Origin: Orientallactaga sibirica
Lineage: Eukaryota; Chordata; Mammalia; Rodentia; Dipodidae
Length of the DNA: 64,000 nt
Reading direction: 5' to 3'
Assembly (NCBI GenBank): GCA_036365145.1
Contig: JAEOAD010001944.1
Span: 248,001-312,000, forward strand
The stretch's first letter is position 1. Every line of letters begins with the position of its first letter. The notes beneath the pieces were generated by a model. That model saw only the letters and a program-made list of their open reading frames with translations, was not told the origin of the DNA and did no database searches. Below, piece after piece: positions 25,080-38,133 of the stretch. The position numbers and the translations under genes are program-made.

Positions 25080-25345
25080 ACGAAGAGGGTTTAGTGCAGA
25101 ACTTCAAACCTTCCTTGTTTGTAGCCTAACAAGACGTACAAATAATTAATTTCTAAAGATAGAAAACAAACATCTTCACAACACTGTACTAGAAATAAGC
25201 TTTGTTCTTCATTTCCTATAAGGTTTAGTGCAGCAAGCTCAAGCTTTTCTAGTTTTAGTCTAACAAAACAAACAGTTTCTTCATTTCTAAAGCAGTTTGT
25301 TTAGAAAACATACATCTTCTGTAAAACTATGTGAAATAAGTTAGT
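25080..25345 (+). repeat. Satellite stretch with clustered short deletions
   Basis: About one and a half monomers in which many short words are missing, for example AATTAATTTCTAAAGATAG and CAACACTGTACTAGAAATAAG. The matching stretch of the other 9-kb copy (about 34060-34400) is normal. The net shortening is about 77 bp. Flanking monomers are ordinary. Confidence 0.7.
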
Positions 25346-27930
25346 TCGGTTCTAGGAATCAGTTGCTTTACTACGTAGAAAGTTTAGTGCAGCAACTTCA
25401 AACCTTCCTTGTTTGTATAGTCTAACAAGATGTACAACTTACTAGTTTTGCTTCATTTGTAAAGTAGTTTGTTTAGAAAACAAACATCTTCATTGCTGAA
25501 CACTGTACTGTGTGAAATAAGCTAGTTTAGTTCTAGGAATCAGTTGCTTTCCTACGAAGAAGGTTTAGTGCAGCAAGTTCAAACTTTTCTAGTCAGTGTA
25601 GTCTAACAAGATGTACAACATACTAGATTCACTTCATATCTAAAGTAGTTTCTTTAAAAACAAACATCTTCATTGCCGAAAACTGTACTGTGTGAAATAA
25701 GTTAGTTCGGTTCTAGGAATCAGTTGCTTTCCTCGAAGAAGGTTTAGTGCAGCAACTTGAAACCTTCCTTGTTTGTGTAGTATAACACGATGTACAACTT
25801 ACTACTTTCGCTTCATTTGTAAAGTAGTTTGTTTAGAAAACAAACATCTTCATTGTCGAACACTGTACTGGGTGAAATAAGCTAGTTCGGTTCTAGGAAT
25901 CAGTTCCTTTCCTCCGAAGAAGGTTTAGTGCAGCAAGTTCAAACTTTTCTAGTTAGTGTAGTCTAACAAGGTGTACAAGTTAGTAGTTTTACTTCATTTC
26001 TAAAGCAGTTTGTTTTAGAAAACAAACATCTTCATTGCGAAAAATGTACTGTGTGAAATAAGTTAGTTCTGTTCTAGGAATCAGTAGCTTTCCTCTGAAG
26101 AAGGTTTAGTGCAGCAACTTCAAACCTTCCTCGTTGGTGTAGTCTAACAAGATGTACAACTTACTAGTTTCGCTTCATTTCTAAAGTGGTTTCTTTAGAA
26201 AACAAACATCTTCATTGCCCTACACTGTACTGTGTGAAATAAGCTAGTTCGGTTCTAGAATCCGTTCCTTTCCTCCGAAGAAGGTTTAGTGCAGCAAGTT
26301 CAAACATTTCTATTTAGTGTAATCTAACAAGATGTACAATTTAGTAGTTTCTCTTCATTTCTAAAAGCAGTTTGTTTAGAAAACATACATCTTCATTGCC
26401 GAACACTGTTACTGTGTGAAATAAGTTAGTTCGGTTCTAGGAATCAGTTGCTTTCCTACTGAAGAAGATTTAGTGCAGCAACTTCAAACCTTCCTTGTTT
26501 GTGTAGTCTAAAAGATGTACAACTTACTAGTTTCGCTTCATTTGTAAAGTAGTTTGTTTAGAAAACAAACATATTCATTGCCGAACACTGTACTGTGTGA
26601 AATAAGCTTGTTCGGTTTAGGAATCAGTTGCTTTCCCTCTGAAGAAGGTTTAGTGCAGCAAGTTCAAACCTTTCTAGTTAGTGTAATCTAACAAGATGTA
26701 CAACATACTAGTTTCGTTTCATTTGTAAAGTAGTTTCTTTAGAAAACAAACATCTTCATTGCAAAAAACTGTACTGTGTGAAATAAGTTAGTTCGGTTCA
26801 GGAATCAGTTGCTTTCCTACACGAATAATGTTTAGTGCAGCAAGTTCAAACTTTTCTAGTTAGTGTAGTCTAACAAGATGTACAACTTAGTAGTTTCCTT
26901 CATTTCTAAAGCACTTTGTTTAGAAAACATACATCTTCATTGCCGAAAACTGTACTGTGTGAAATAAGTTAGTTCGGTTCTAGGAATCAGTTGCTTTCCT
27001 ACGAAGAAGGTTTAGTGCAGCAAGTTCAACCTTTCTCGTTTGTTTAGTCTAACAAGATGTACAAATTACTAGTTTCACTTCATTTCTAAAGTTGTTTGTT
27101 TAGAAAACAAACATCTTCATTTGAACACTGTACTGTGTGAAATAAGCTAGTTCGATTCTAGGAATCAGTTGCTTTCCCTATGAAGAAGGTTTAGTGCAGC
27201 AAGTTCAAACTTTTCTTGGTTAGTGTAGTCTAACAAGATGTACAACTTAGTAATTTCATTTCATTTCTAAAGTAGTTTGTTTAGAAAACATACATCTTCA
27301 TTGCGAAAACTGTACTGTGTGAAATAAGTTATTTCGGTTCTAGGGATCAGTTGCTTTCCTCTGAAGAAGGTTTAGAGCAGCAACTTCAAACCTTCCTTGT
27401 TTGTGTAGTATAACAAGATGTACAACTTACTAGTTTCTCTTCATTTGTAAAGTAGTTTGTTTAGGAAACAAACATCTTCATTGCGGAACACTGTACTGTG
27501 TGAAATAATCTAGTTCGGTTCTAGGAATCAGTTGCTTTCCTCGAAGAAGGTTTAGTGCAGTAAGTTCAAACATTTCTAGTTAGTGTAATCTAACAAGATA
27601 TACAAATTAGTAGTTTTGCTTCATTTCCAAAGTAGTTGGTTTAGAAAACATACATCTTCATTAGCGAACACTGTACTGTGTGAAATAAGTTAGTTCGGTT
27701 CTAGGAATCAGTTGCTTTCCTACGAAGAAGGTTTAGTGCAGCAAGTTCAAACATCCCTTGTTTGTGTAATCTAACAAGATGTACAAATTACTAGTTTCAC
27801 TTCATTTCTAAAGTAGTTTTTTAGAAAACAAACATCTTCATTGCGAACACTGTACTGTGTGAAATAAGCTAGTTCTGTTCTAGGAATCAGTTCCTTTCCT
27901 CCAAAGAAGGTTTAGTGCAGCAAGTTCAAA

Positions 27931-30900
27931 CATTTCTAGTTAGTGTAATCTAACAAGATGTACAACATACTAGTTTGCTTCATTTCTAAAGTAATTTGTT
28001 TAGAAAACAAACATCTTCATTGCGAAAACTGTACTGTGTGAAATAAGTTAGTTCGGTTCTAGGAATCAGTTGCTTTCCCTAGGAAGAAGGTTTAGTGCAG
28101 CAAGTTCAAACTTTTCTAGTTAGTGTAGTCTAACAAGATGTACATCTTACTAGTTTCGCTTCATTTCTAAAGTAATTTGTTTAGAAAACAAACATCTTCA
28201 TTATAAACACTGCACTGTGTGAAATAAGCTAGTTCGGTTCTAGGAATCAGTTGCTTTCCTACTGAAGAAGGTTTAGTGCAGCAAGTTCAAATTTTTCTAG
28301 TTAGTGTAGTCTAACAAGATGTACAACTTACTAGTTTCACTTCATTTCTAAAGTAGTTTGTTTCAAAAACAAACATCTTCATTGCCGAAAACTGTACTGT
28401 GTGAAATAAATTATTTCGGTTCTAGGAATCAGTTGCTTTCCCTACGAAGAAGGTTTAGTGCAGCAACTTCAAACCTTCCTAGTTTGTGTAGTCTAACAAG
28501 ATGTACAACTTACTAGTTTCACTTCATTTCTAAAGTTGTTTGTTTAGAAAACAAACATCTTCATTGCCGAACACTGTACTGTGTGAAATAAGCTAGTTCG
28601 GTTCTAGGAATCAGTTGCTTTCCTACGAAGAAGGTTTAGTGCAGCAAGTTCAAACTTTTCCTAGTTAGTGTAGTCTAACAAGATGTACAACTTAGTAGTT
28701 TCACTTCATTTCTAAAGCAGTTTGTTTAGAAAACATACATCTTCATTTCCGAAAACTGTACTGTGTGAAATAAATTAGTTCGGTTCTAGGAATCATTTGC
28801 TTTCCTACAAGAAGAAGGTTTAGTGCAGCAAGTTCAAACCTTCCTTGTTTATGTAGTCTAACAAGATGTACAACTTACTAGTTTCGCTTCATTTCTAAAG
28901 TAGTTTGTTTAGAAAACAAACATCTTCATTTCGAACACTGTACTGTGTGAAATAAGCTAGTTCGGTTCTAGGAATCAGTTGCTTTCCTACGAAGAAGGTT
29001 TAGTGCAGCAACATCAAACCTTCCTTGATAACAAGTGTAAGTTCTAACAAGATGTACAACTTACTAGTTTCACTTCATTTCTAAAGTAGTTTGTTTAGAA
29101 AACAAACATCTTCATTGCTGAACACTGTACTGTGTGAAATAAGCTAGTTCGGTTCTAGGAATCAGTTGCTTTCCTACGAAGAAGGTTTAGTGCAGAAAGT
29201 TCAAACTTTTTGTTTGTGTAATCTAACAAGATGTACAACTTAGTAGTTTCACTTCATTTCTAAAGCAGTTTGTTTAGAAAACATACATCTTCATTCCTGA
29301 AAACTGTACTGTTTGAAATAAGCTAGTTCGGTTCTAGGAATCAGTTGCTTTCCTACGAAGAAGGTTTAGTGCAGCAAGTTCAAACCTTCCTTGTTTGTGT
29401 AGTCTAACAAGATGTACAACTTACTAGTTTTCACTTCATTTCTAAAGTAGTTTGTTTAGAAAACAAACATCTTCATTACCCGAACACTGTACTGTGTGAA
29501 ATAAGTTCGTTCGGTTCTAGGAATCAGTTGCTTTCCTCCGAAGAAGGTTTAGTGCAGCAAGTTCAAACATTTTCTTGTTAGTGTAATCTAACAAGATGTA
29601 CAATTTACTAGTTTGATTCATTTCTAAAGTAGTTTCTTTTAGAAAACAAACATCTTCATTGCGAACACTGTACTGTGTGAAATAAGTTAGTTGGTTCTAG
29701 GAATCAGTTGCTTTCCTAGGAAGAAGATTTAGTTCAGCAACTTCAAACCTTCCTTGTTTGTGTAGTCTAACAAGATGTACAAATTACTAGTTTTGCTTCA
29801 TTTGTAAAGTAGTTTGTTTAGAAAACAAACATCTTCATTGCCTAAAACTGTACTGTGTGAAATAAGTTAGTTCGGTTCTAGGAATCAGTTGCTATCCAAA
29901 GAAGAAGGTTTAGTGCAGCAAGTTCAAACATTTTCGAGTTAGTGTAATCTAACAAGATGTACAACGTAGTAGTTTCACTTCATTTCTAAAGTAGTTTTTT
30001 AGAAAACAAACATCTTCATTGCGAACACTGTACTGTGTGAAATAAGCTAGTTCGGTTCTAGGAATCAGTTGCTTTCCTACAAAAGAAGGTTTAGTGCAGC
30101 AAGTTCAAATTTTCCTAGTTAGTGTAATCTAACAAGATGTACAACATACTAGATTTGCTTCATAACTAAAGTAATTTGGGTAATAAACAAACATCTTCAT
30201 TGCCGAAAACTGTACTGTGAAATAAGTTAGTTCGGTTCTAGGAATCAGTTGCTTTCCTAGGAAGAAAATTTAGTGCAGCAACTTCAAACCTTCCCTGTTT
30301 GTGTAGTCTAACAAGATGCACATCTTAGCAGTTTCGCTTCATTTGTAAAGAATATGTTTAGAAAACAAATATCTTCATTGCCGAACACTGCACTGTGTGA
30401 AATAAGCTAGTTCGGTTCTAGGAATCAGTTGCTTTCAACGAAGAAGGTTTAGTGCAGCAAGTTCAAACTTTTTCTAGTTAGTGCAGTCTAACAGGATGTA
30501 CAACTTAGTAGTTTCACTTCATTTCTAAAGCAGTTTGTTTAGAAAACAGACATCTTCATTGCCGAAAACTGTACTGTGTGAAATAAATTATTTCGGTTCT
30601 AGGAATATGTTGCTTTCCTACGAAGAAGGTTTAGTGCAGCAACTTCAAACCTTCCTAGTTTGTGTAGACTACCAAGATGTACAACTTACTACTTTCGCTC
30701 CATTTCTAAAGTTGTTTGTTTAGAAAACAAACATCTTCATTGCCGAACACTGTACTGTGTGAAATAAGCTAGTTCGGTTCTAGGAATCAGTTGCTTTCCT
30801 ACGAAGAAGGTTTAGTGCAGCAATTTCAAACTTTTATAGTTAGTGCAGTCTAACAAGATGTACAACTTAGTAGTTTCACTTCATTTCTAAAGCAGTTTGT

Positions 30901-33900
30901 TTAGAAAACATACATCTTCATTGCCGAAAACTGTACTGTGTGAAATAAATTATTTCGGTTCTAGGAATAAGTTGCTTTCCTACGAAGAAGATTTAGTGCA
31001 GCAACGTCAAACCTTCCTCGTTTATGTAGTCTAACAAGATGTACAACTTACTAGTTTCGCTCTATTTCTAAAGTTGTTTGTTTAGAAAACAAACATCTTC
31101 ATTGCCGAACACTGTACTGTGTGAAATAAGCTAGTTCGGTTCTAGGAATCATTTGCTTTCCTACGAAGAAGGTTTAGTGCAGCAACATCAAACCTTCCTT
31201 GATTGTGTAGTCTAACAAGATGTACAACTTACTAGTATCGCTTCATTTCTAAAGTAGGTTCTTTAGAAAACGAATATCTTCATTGCCGAACACTGTACTT
31301 TGTGAAATAAGCTAGTTCGGTTCTAGGAATAAGTTGCTTTCCTACGAAGAAGGTTTAGTGCAGAAAGTTCAAACTTTTCTATTTAGTGTAATCTAACAAT
31401 GTGTACAACTTAGTAGTTTCACTTCATTTCTAAAGCAGTTTGTTTAGAAAACATACATCTTCATTCCTGAAAACTGTACTGTATGAAATAAGTTAGCTCG
31501 GTTCTAGGAATCAGTTGCTTTCGTACAAAGAAAGTTTAGTGCAGCAAATTGAAACCTTCCTTGTTTGTGTAGTATAACAAGATTTACAACTTACTAGTTT
31601 CGCTTCATTTGTAAAGTAGTTTGTTTAGAAAACAAACATCTTCATTGCCGAACACTGTACTGTGTGAAATAAGCTCGTTCGGTTCTAGGAATCAGTTGCT
31701 TTCCTACGAAGAAGGTTTAGTGCAGCAAGTTCAATCTTTTCTAGTTAGTGTAATCTAACAAGATGTACAACATACTAGATTTGATTCATATCTAAAGTAG
31801 TTTCTTTCAAAAACAAACATCTTCATTGCCGAAACCTGTACTGTGTGAAATAAGTTAGTTCGGTTCTAGGAATCACTTGCTTTCCTACGAAGAAGGTTAA
31901 GTGCAGCAACGTGAAACCTTCCTTGTTTCTGTGGTCTAACAAAATATACAACTTACTAGTTTCGCTTCATTTGTAAAGTAGTTTGTTTACAAAACAAACA
32001 TCTTCATTGCCGAACACTGTACTGTGTGAAATAAGCTAGTTCGAATGTAGGAATCTGTTGCTTTCCTACGAGGAAGCTTTAGTGCAGCAAGTTCAAACTT
32101 TTCTAGTTAGTGTAGTCTAACAAGATGTACAACTTAGTAGTTTCACTTCGTTTCTAAAGCAGTTTGTTTAGAAAACATACATCTTCATTGCCGAAAACTG
32201 TACTGTGTGAAATAAGTTAGTTGGGTTCTCGGAATCATTTGCTTTCCTACGAAGAAGGTTTAGTGCAGCAACTTCAAACGTTCCTTGTTTGTGTAGTCTA
32301 ACAAGATGTACAACTTACTAGTTTCGCTTCATTTGTAAAGTAGTTTGTTTAGAAAACAAACATCTTCATTGCCTAACACTGTACTGTGTGAAATAAGCTA
32401 GTTCGGTTCTTCGAATCAGTTGCTTTCCTACGAAGAAGGCTTAGTGCAGCAAGTTCAAACACTTCTAGTTAGTTTAATCTAACAAGATGTACAACATACT
32501 AGATTCGCTTCATATCTAAAGTAGTTTCTTTCAAAAACAAACATCTTCATTTTTAAAAACTGTACTGTCTGAAATAAGTTAGTTCGGTTCGAGGAATCAG
32601 TTGCTTTCCCACGAAGAAGGTTAAGTGCAGCAACTTGAAACCTTCCTTGTTTGTGCAGTCTAAAAAGATGTACAACTTACTAGTTTCGCTTCATTTGTAA
32701 AGTAGTTTGTTTAGAAAACAAACATCTTCATTGCCAAACACTGTACTGTGTGAAATAAGCTAGTTCGGTTTAGGAATCATTTGCTATCCTACTAAGAAAG
32801 TTTAGTGCAGCAACTTCAAACCTTCCTTGTTTGTGTAGTCTAAGAAGATGTTCAACTTACTAGTTTCGCTTTATTTCTAAAGTAGTTTCTTTAGAAAACA
32901 AACATCTTCATTGCCGAACACTGTACTGTGTGAAATAAGCTAGTTCGGTTCTAGGAATCAGTTGCTTTCCTACGAAGAAGGTTTAGTGCAGCAAGTTCAA
33001 TCTTTTCTAGTTAGTGTAATCTAACAAGATATACAAGTTAGTAGTTTCACTTCATTTCTAAAGCAGTTTGTTTAAAAACATACATCTTCATCATTGAAAA
33101 CTGTACTGTGTGAAATAAGGTAGTTCGGTACTAGGAATCAGTTGCTTTCCTACGACGAAAGTGTAGTGCAGCAACTTCAAACCTTCCTGGTTTGTGTAGT
33201 ATAACAAGATGTACAACTTACTAGTTTCGCTTCATTTCTAAAGTAGTTTGTTTAGAAAACAAACATCTTCATTGCCGAAAACTGTACTGTGTGAAATAAG
33301 TTAGTTCGGTTCTAGGAATCAGTTCCTTTCCTACGAAGAAGGTTAAGTGCAGCAACTTCAAACCTTCCTTGTTTGTGTAGTCTAACAAGATGTACAACTT
33401 ACTAGTTTCGCTTCATTTGTAAAGTAGTTTGTTTAGAAAGCAAACATCTACATTGCCGAACACTGTACTGTGTGAAATAAGCTCGTTCGGTTCTAGGAAT
33501 CAGTTGGTTTCCTACGAAGAAGGTTTAGTGCAGCAAGTTCAAACTTTTCTAGTTAGTGTAATCTAACAAGATGTACAACATATTAGATTCGTTTCATAAC
33601 AAAAGTAGTATCTTTCAAAAACAAACATCCTCATTGCCAAAAACTGTACTGTGTGAAATAAGTTAGTTCGGTTCTAGGAATCAGTTGCTTTCCTACGAAG
33701 AAGATTTAGTGCAGCAACGTCAAACCTTCCTTGTTTGTGTAGTCTGACAAGATGTACATCTTAGCAGTTTCGCTTCATTTGTAAAGTAGTTTGTTTGGAA
33801 AACAAACATATTCGTTGCCGAACACTGTACTGTGTGAAATAAGCTAGTTCAGTTCTAGGAATCAGTTGCTTTCCTACGAAGAAGGTTTAGTGCAGCAAGT

Positions 33901-36900
33901 TCAAACTTTTCTAGTTAGTGTTATCTAACAAGATGTACAACCCACTTGATTCGCTTCATATCTAAAGTAGTTTGTTTCAAAAACAAAATCTTCATTGCCA
34001 AAAACTGTACTGTGTGAAATAAGTTATTTCGGCTCTAGGAATCAGTTGCTCTCCTACGAAGAGGGTTTAGTGCAAGAACTTCAAACCTTCCTCGTTTGTG
34101 TAGCCTAACAAGACGTACAAATAATTAGTTTCGCTTCATTTCTAAAGTAGTTTGTTTAGAAAACAAACATCTTCATTTCCGAACACTGTACTGTGTGAAA
34201 TAAGCTAGTTCGGTTCTAGGAATCAGTTTCTTTCCTATGAAGAAGGTTTAGTGCAGCAAGCTCAAGCTTTTCTAGTTACTGTAGTCTAACAAGATGTACA
34301 ACTTAGTAGTTTCACTTCATTTCTAAAGCAGTTTGTTTAGAAAACATACATCTTCATTGCCTAAAACTATACCGTGTGAAATAAGTTGGTTCGGTTCTAG
34401 GAATCAGTTGCTTTACTACGTAGAAAGTTTAGTGCAGCAACTTCAAACCTTCCTTGTTTGTATAGTATACGCAGATGTACAACTTACTAGTTTCGCTTCA
34501 TTTGTACAGTAGTTTGTTTAGAAAACAAACATCTTCATTGCTGAACAGTGTACTGTGTGAAATAAGCTAGTTTAGTTCTAGGAATCAGTTGCTTTCCTAC
34601 GAAGAAGGTTTAGTGCAGCAAGTTCAAACTTTTCTAGTCAGAGTAGTCTAACAAGATGTACAACATACTAGATTCGCTTCATATCTAAAGTAGTTTCTTT
34701 CAAAAACAAATATCTTCATTGCCGAAAACTGTACTGTGTGAAATAAGTTAGTTCGGTTCTAGGAATCAGTTGCTTTCCTACGAAGAAGGTTTAGTGCAGC
34801 AACTTGAAACCTTCCTTGTTTGTGTAGTATAACACGATGTACAACTTACTACTTTCGCTTCATTTGTAAAGTAGTTTGTTTAGAAAACAAACATCCTCAT
34901 TGCCGAACACTGTACTGGGTGAAATAAGCTAGTTCGGTTCTAGGAATCAGTTCCTTTCCTCCGAAGAAGGTTTAGTGCAGCAAGTTCAAACTTTTCTAGT
35001 TAGTGTAGTCTAACAAGGTGTACAAGTTAGTAGTTTTACTTCATTTCTAAAGCAGTTTGTTTAGAAAACATACATCTTCATTGCCGAAAAATGTACTGTG
35101 TGAAATAAGTTAGTTCTGTTCTAGGAATCAGTAGCTTTCCTACGAAGAAAGTGTAGTGCAGCAACTTCAAACCTTCCTCGTTGGTGTAGTCTAACAAGAT
35201 GTACAACTTACTGGTTTCGCTTCATTTCTAAAGTGGTTTCTTTAGAAAACAAACATCTTCATTGCCCTACACTGTACTCGGTGAAATAAGCTAGTTCGGT
35301 TGTAGGAATCCGTTCCTTTCCTCCGAAGAAGGTTTAGTGCAGCAAGTTCAAACATTTCTATTTAGTGTAATCTAACAAGATGTACAATTTAGTAGTTTCT
35401 CTTCATTTCTAAAGCAGTTTGTTTAGAAAACATACATCTTCATTGCCGAACACTGTTCCGTGGGAAATAAGTTAGTTCGGTTCTAGGAATCAGTTGCTTT
35501 CCTACGAAGAAGATTTAGTGCAGCAACTTCAAACCTTCCTTGTTTGTGTAGTCTAAAAAGATGTACAACTTACTAGTTTCGCTTCATTTGTAAAGTAGTT
35601 TGTTTAGAAAACAAACATATTCATTGCCGAACACTGTACTGTGTGAAATAAGCTTGTTCGGTTCTAGGAATCAGTTGCTTTCCTACGAAAAAGGTTTAGT
35701 GCAGCAAGTTCAAACCTTTCTAGTTAGTGTAATCTAACAAGATGTGCAACATACTAGATTCGTTTCATAACAAAAGTAGTTTCTTTCAAAAACAAACATC
35801 TTCATTGCCAAAAACTGTACTGTGTGAAATAAGCTAGTTCGGTTCTAGGAATCAGTTGCTTTCCTACGAATAATGTTTAGTGCAGCAAGTTCAAACTTTT
35901 CTAGTTAGTGTAGTCTAACAAGATGTACAACTTAGTAGTTTCCCTTCATTTCTAAAGCACTTTGTTTAGAAAACATACCTCTTCATTGCCGAAAACTGTA
36001 CTGTGTGAAATAAGTTAGTTCGGTTCTAGGAATCAGTTGCTTTCTTACGAAGAGGGTTTAGTGCAGCAAGTTCCAACCTTCCTCGTTTGTTTAGTCTAAC
36101 AAGATGTACAACTTACTAGTTTCACTTCATTTCTAAAGTTGTTTGTTTAGAAAACAAACATCTTCATTGCAGGACACTGTACTGTGTGAAATAAGCTAGT
36201 TCGATTCTAGGAATCAGTTGCTTTCCTACGAAGAAGGTTTAGTGCAGTAAGTTCAAACTTTTCTACGTAGTGTAGTCTAACAAGATGTACAACTTAGTAA
36301 TTTCATTTCATTTCTAAAGTAGTTTGTTTAGAAAACATACATCTTCATTGCCGAAAACTGTACTGTGTGAAATAAGTTATTTCGGTTCTAGGGATCAGTT
36401 GCTTTCCTACGAAGAAAGTTTAGAGCAGCAACTTCAAACCTTCCTTGTTTGTGTAGTATAACAAGATGTACAACTTACTAGTTTCGCTTCATTTGTAAAG
36501 TAGTTTGTTTAGGAAACAAACATCTTCATTGCGGAACACTGTACTGTGTGAAATAATCTAGTTCGGTTCTAGGAATCATTTGCTTTCCTACGAAGAAGGT
36601 TTAGTGCAGTAAGTTCAAACATTTCTAGTTAGTGTAATCTAAGAAGATATACAAATTAGTAGTTTCGCTTTATTTCCAAAGCCGTTGGTTTAGAAAACAT
36701 ACATCTTCATTAGCGACACTGTACTGTGTGAAGTAAGTTAGTTCGGTTCTAGGAATCAGTTGCTTTCCTACGAAGAAAGTTTAGTGCAGCAACTTCAAAC
36801 CTCCCTTGTTTGTGTAGTCTAACAAGATGTACAACTTACTAGATTCGCTTCATTTCTAAAGTAGTTTCTTTAGAAAACAAACATCTTCATTGCCGAACAC

Positions 36901-37000
36901 TGTACTGGGTGAAATAAGCTAGTTCTGTTCTAGGAATCAGTTCCTTTCCTCCAAAGAAGGTTTAGTGCAGCAAGTTCAAACATTTCTAGTTAGTGTAATC
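27931..37000 (+). repeat. ~9-kb segmental duplication within satellite, copy 2
   Basis: Tandem partner of copy 1. Its first 1.7 kb is more diverged from the corresponding part of copy 1 than the rest. From about 29.7 kb the two agree almost base for base, apart from changes concentrated at CpG-containing words. After about 37.0 kb the monomer order no longer matches. Confidence 0.75.
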
Positions 37001-38052
37001 TAAGAAGATGTACAACTTAGTAGTTTCACTTCATTTCTAAAGCAGTTTGTTTAGAAAACATACATCTTCATTGCCGAAAACTGTACTGTGTGAAATAATT
37101 TAGTTCGGTTGTAGGAATCCGTTGCTTTCCTACGAAGAAGGTTTAGTGCAGCAACTTCAAACATTTCTAGTTAGTGTAATCTGAGAAGATATACAAATTA
37201 GTAGTATCGCTTCATTTCTAAAGTAGTTTGTTTAGAAAACAAACATCTTCATTGCCAAACACTGTACTGTGTGAAATAAGCTAGTTCGGTTCTAGGAATC
37301 AGTTGCTTTCCTACGAAGAACGTTTAGTGCAGCAAGTTCAATATTTTCTCGTTAGTGTAATCTAACAAGATGTACAACATACTAGATTCGCTTCATATGT
37401 AAAGTAGTTTATTTCAAAAACAAATATCTTCATTGCCGAAAACTGTACTGTGTGAAATAAGTTATTTCGGTTCTAGGATTCAGTTGCTTTCCTACAAAGA
37501 AGATTTAGTGCAGCAACTTCAAACCTTCCTTGCTTGTGGAGTGTAACAAGATGTACAACTTAGCAGTTTCGCTTCATTTGTAAAGTAGTTCATTTAGAAA
37601 ACAAACATCTTCATTGCGGAACACTGTACTGTGTGAAATAAGCTAGGTCGATTCTAGGAATCAGTTGCTTTCCTACAAAGAAGGTTTAGTGCAGCAAGTT
37701 CAAACTTTTCTAGTTAGTGTAATCTAACAAGATGTACAACTTAGTAGTTTCACTTCATTTCTAAAGCAGTTTGTTTAGAAAACATACATCTTCTTTCCCG
37801 AAAACTGTACTGTGTGAAATAAGCTAGTTCGGTTCTAGGAATCATTTGCTTTCCTACGAAGAAGGTTTAGTGCACCAAGTTCAAAATTTTCTAGTTTGTG
37901 TAATCTAACAAGATGTACAACATACTAGATTTGCTTCATATCTAAAGTAGTTTGTTTAGAAAACAAACATCTTCATTTCCGAAAACTGTACTGTGTGAAA
38001 TAAGTTAGTTCGCGTCTAGGAATCAGTTGCTTTCCTACGAAGAAAGTTTAGT

Positions 38053-38133
38053 GCAGCAACATCAAACTTTCCTTGTTTGTGTAGTCTAACAAGATATAGG
38101 CATAAGTTGCTTTCCTACAAAGAACGTTTATTG
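38053..38133 (+). repeat. Truncated satellite monomer (~80 bp)
   Basis: Successive GCAGCAAC landmarks at 38053 and 38133 are only 80 bp apart. The sequence jumps from AACAAGATA to GGCATAAGTTGCTTTCC, removing about 100 bp of the monomer. Confidence 0.8.

Larger units (their letters stand above)
18960..27930 (+). repeat. ~9-kb segmental duplication within satellite, copy 1
   Basis: About 50 monomers with the same order of private variants as copy 2. Paired markers are TTGGGTAATA 21208/30176 (offset 8968), the TAGTCAG variant 25591/34636 (offset 9045), then CCTCGTTGGTG, ATTGCCCTACACTG, GAATAATGTTTAG and TTAGAGCAGC in the same order. The offset grows by 77 bp after 25.1 kb because this copy carries many short gaps there. 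The shared order stops near 27.93 kb, exactly where copy 2 would start, so the two copies are in tandem. Boundaries are approximate. Confidence 0.75.

Noticed and set aside
21567..30723. Two identical 62-codon open frames (21567 and 30535) and a related one at 51378 as possible conserved small genes
   Set aside because: They are satellite monomer sequence read through in copies that happen to lack stops. Identity comes from the 9-kb duplication, and neighbouring monomers break the frame.
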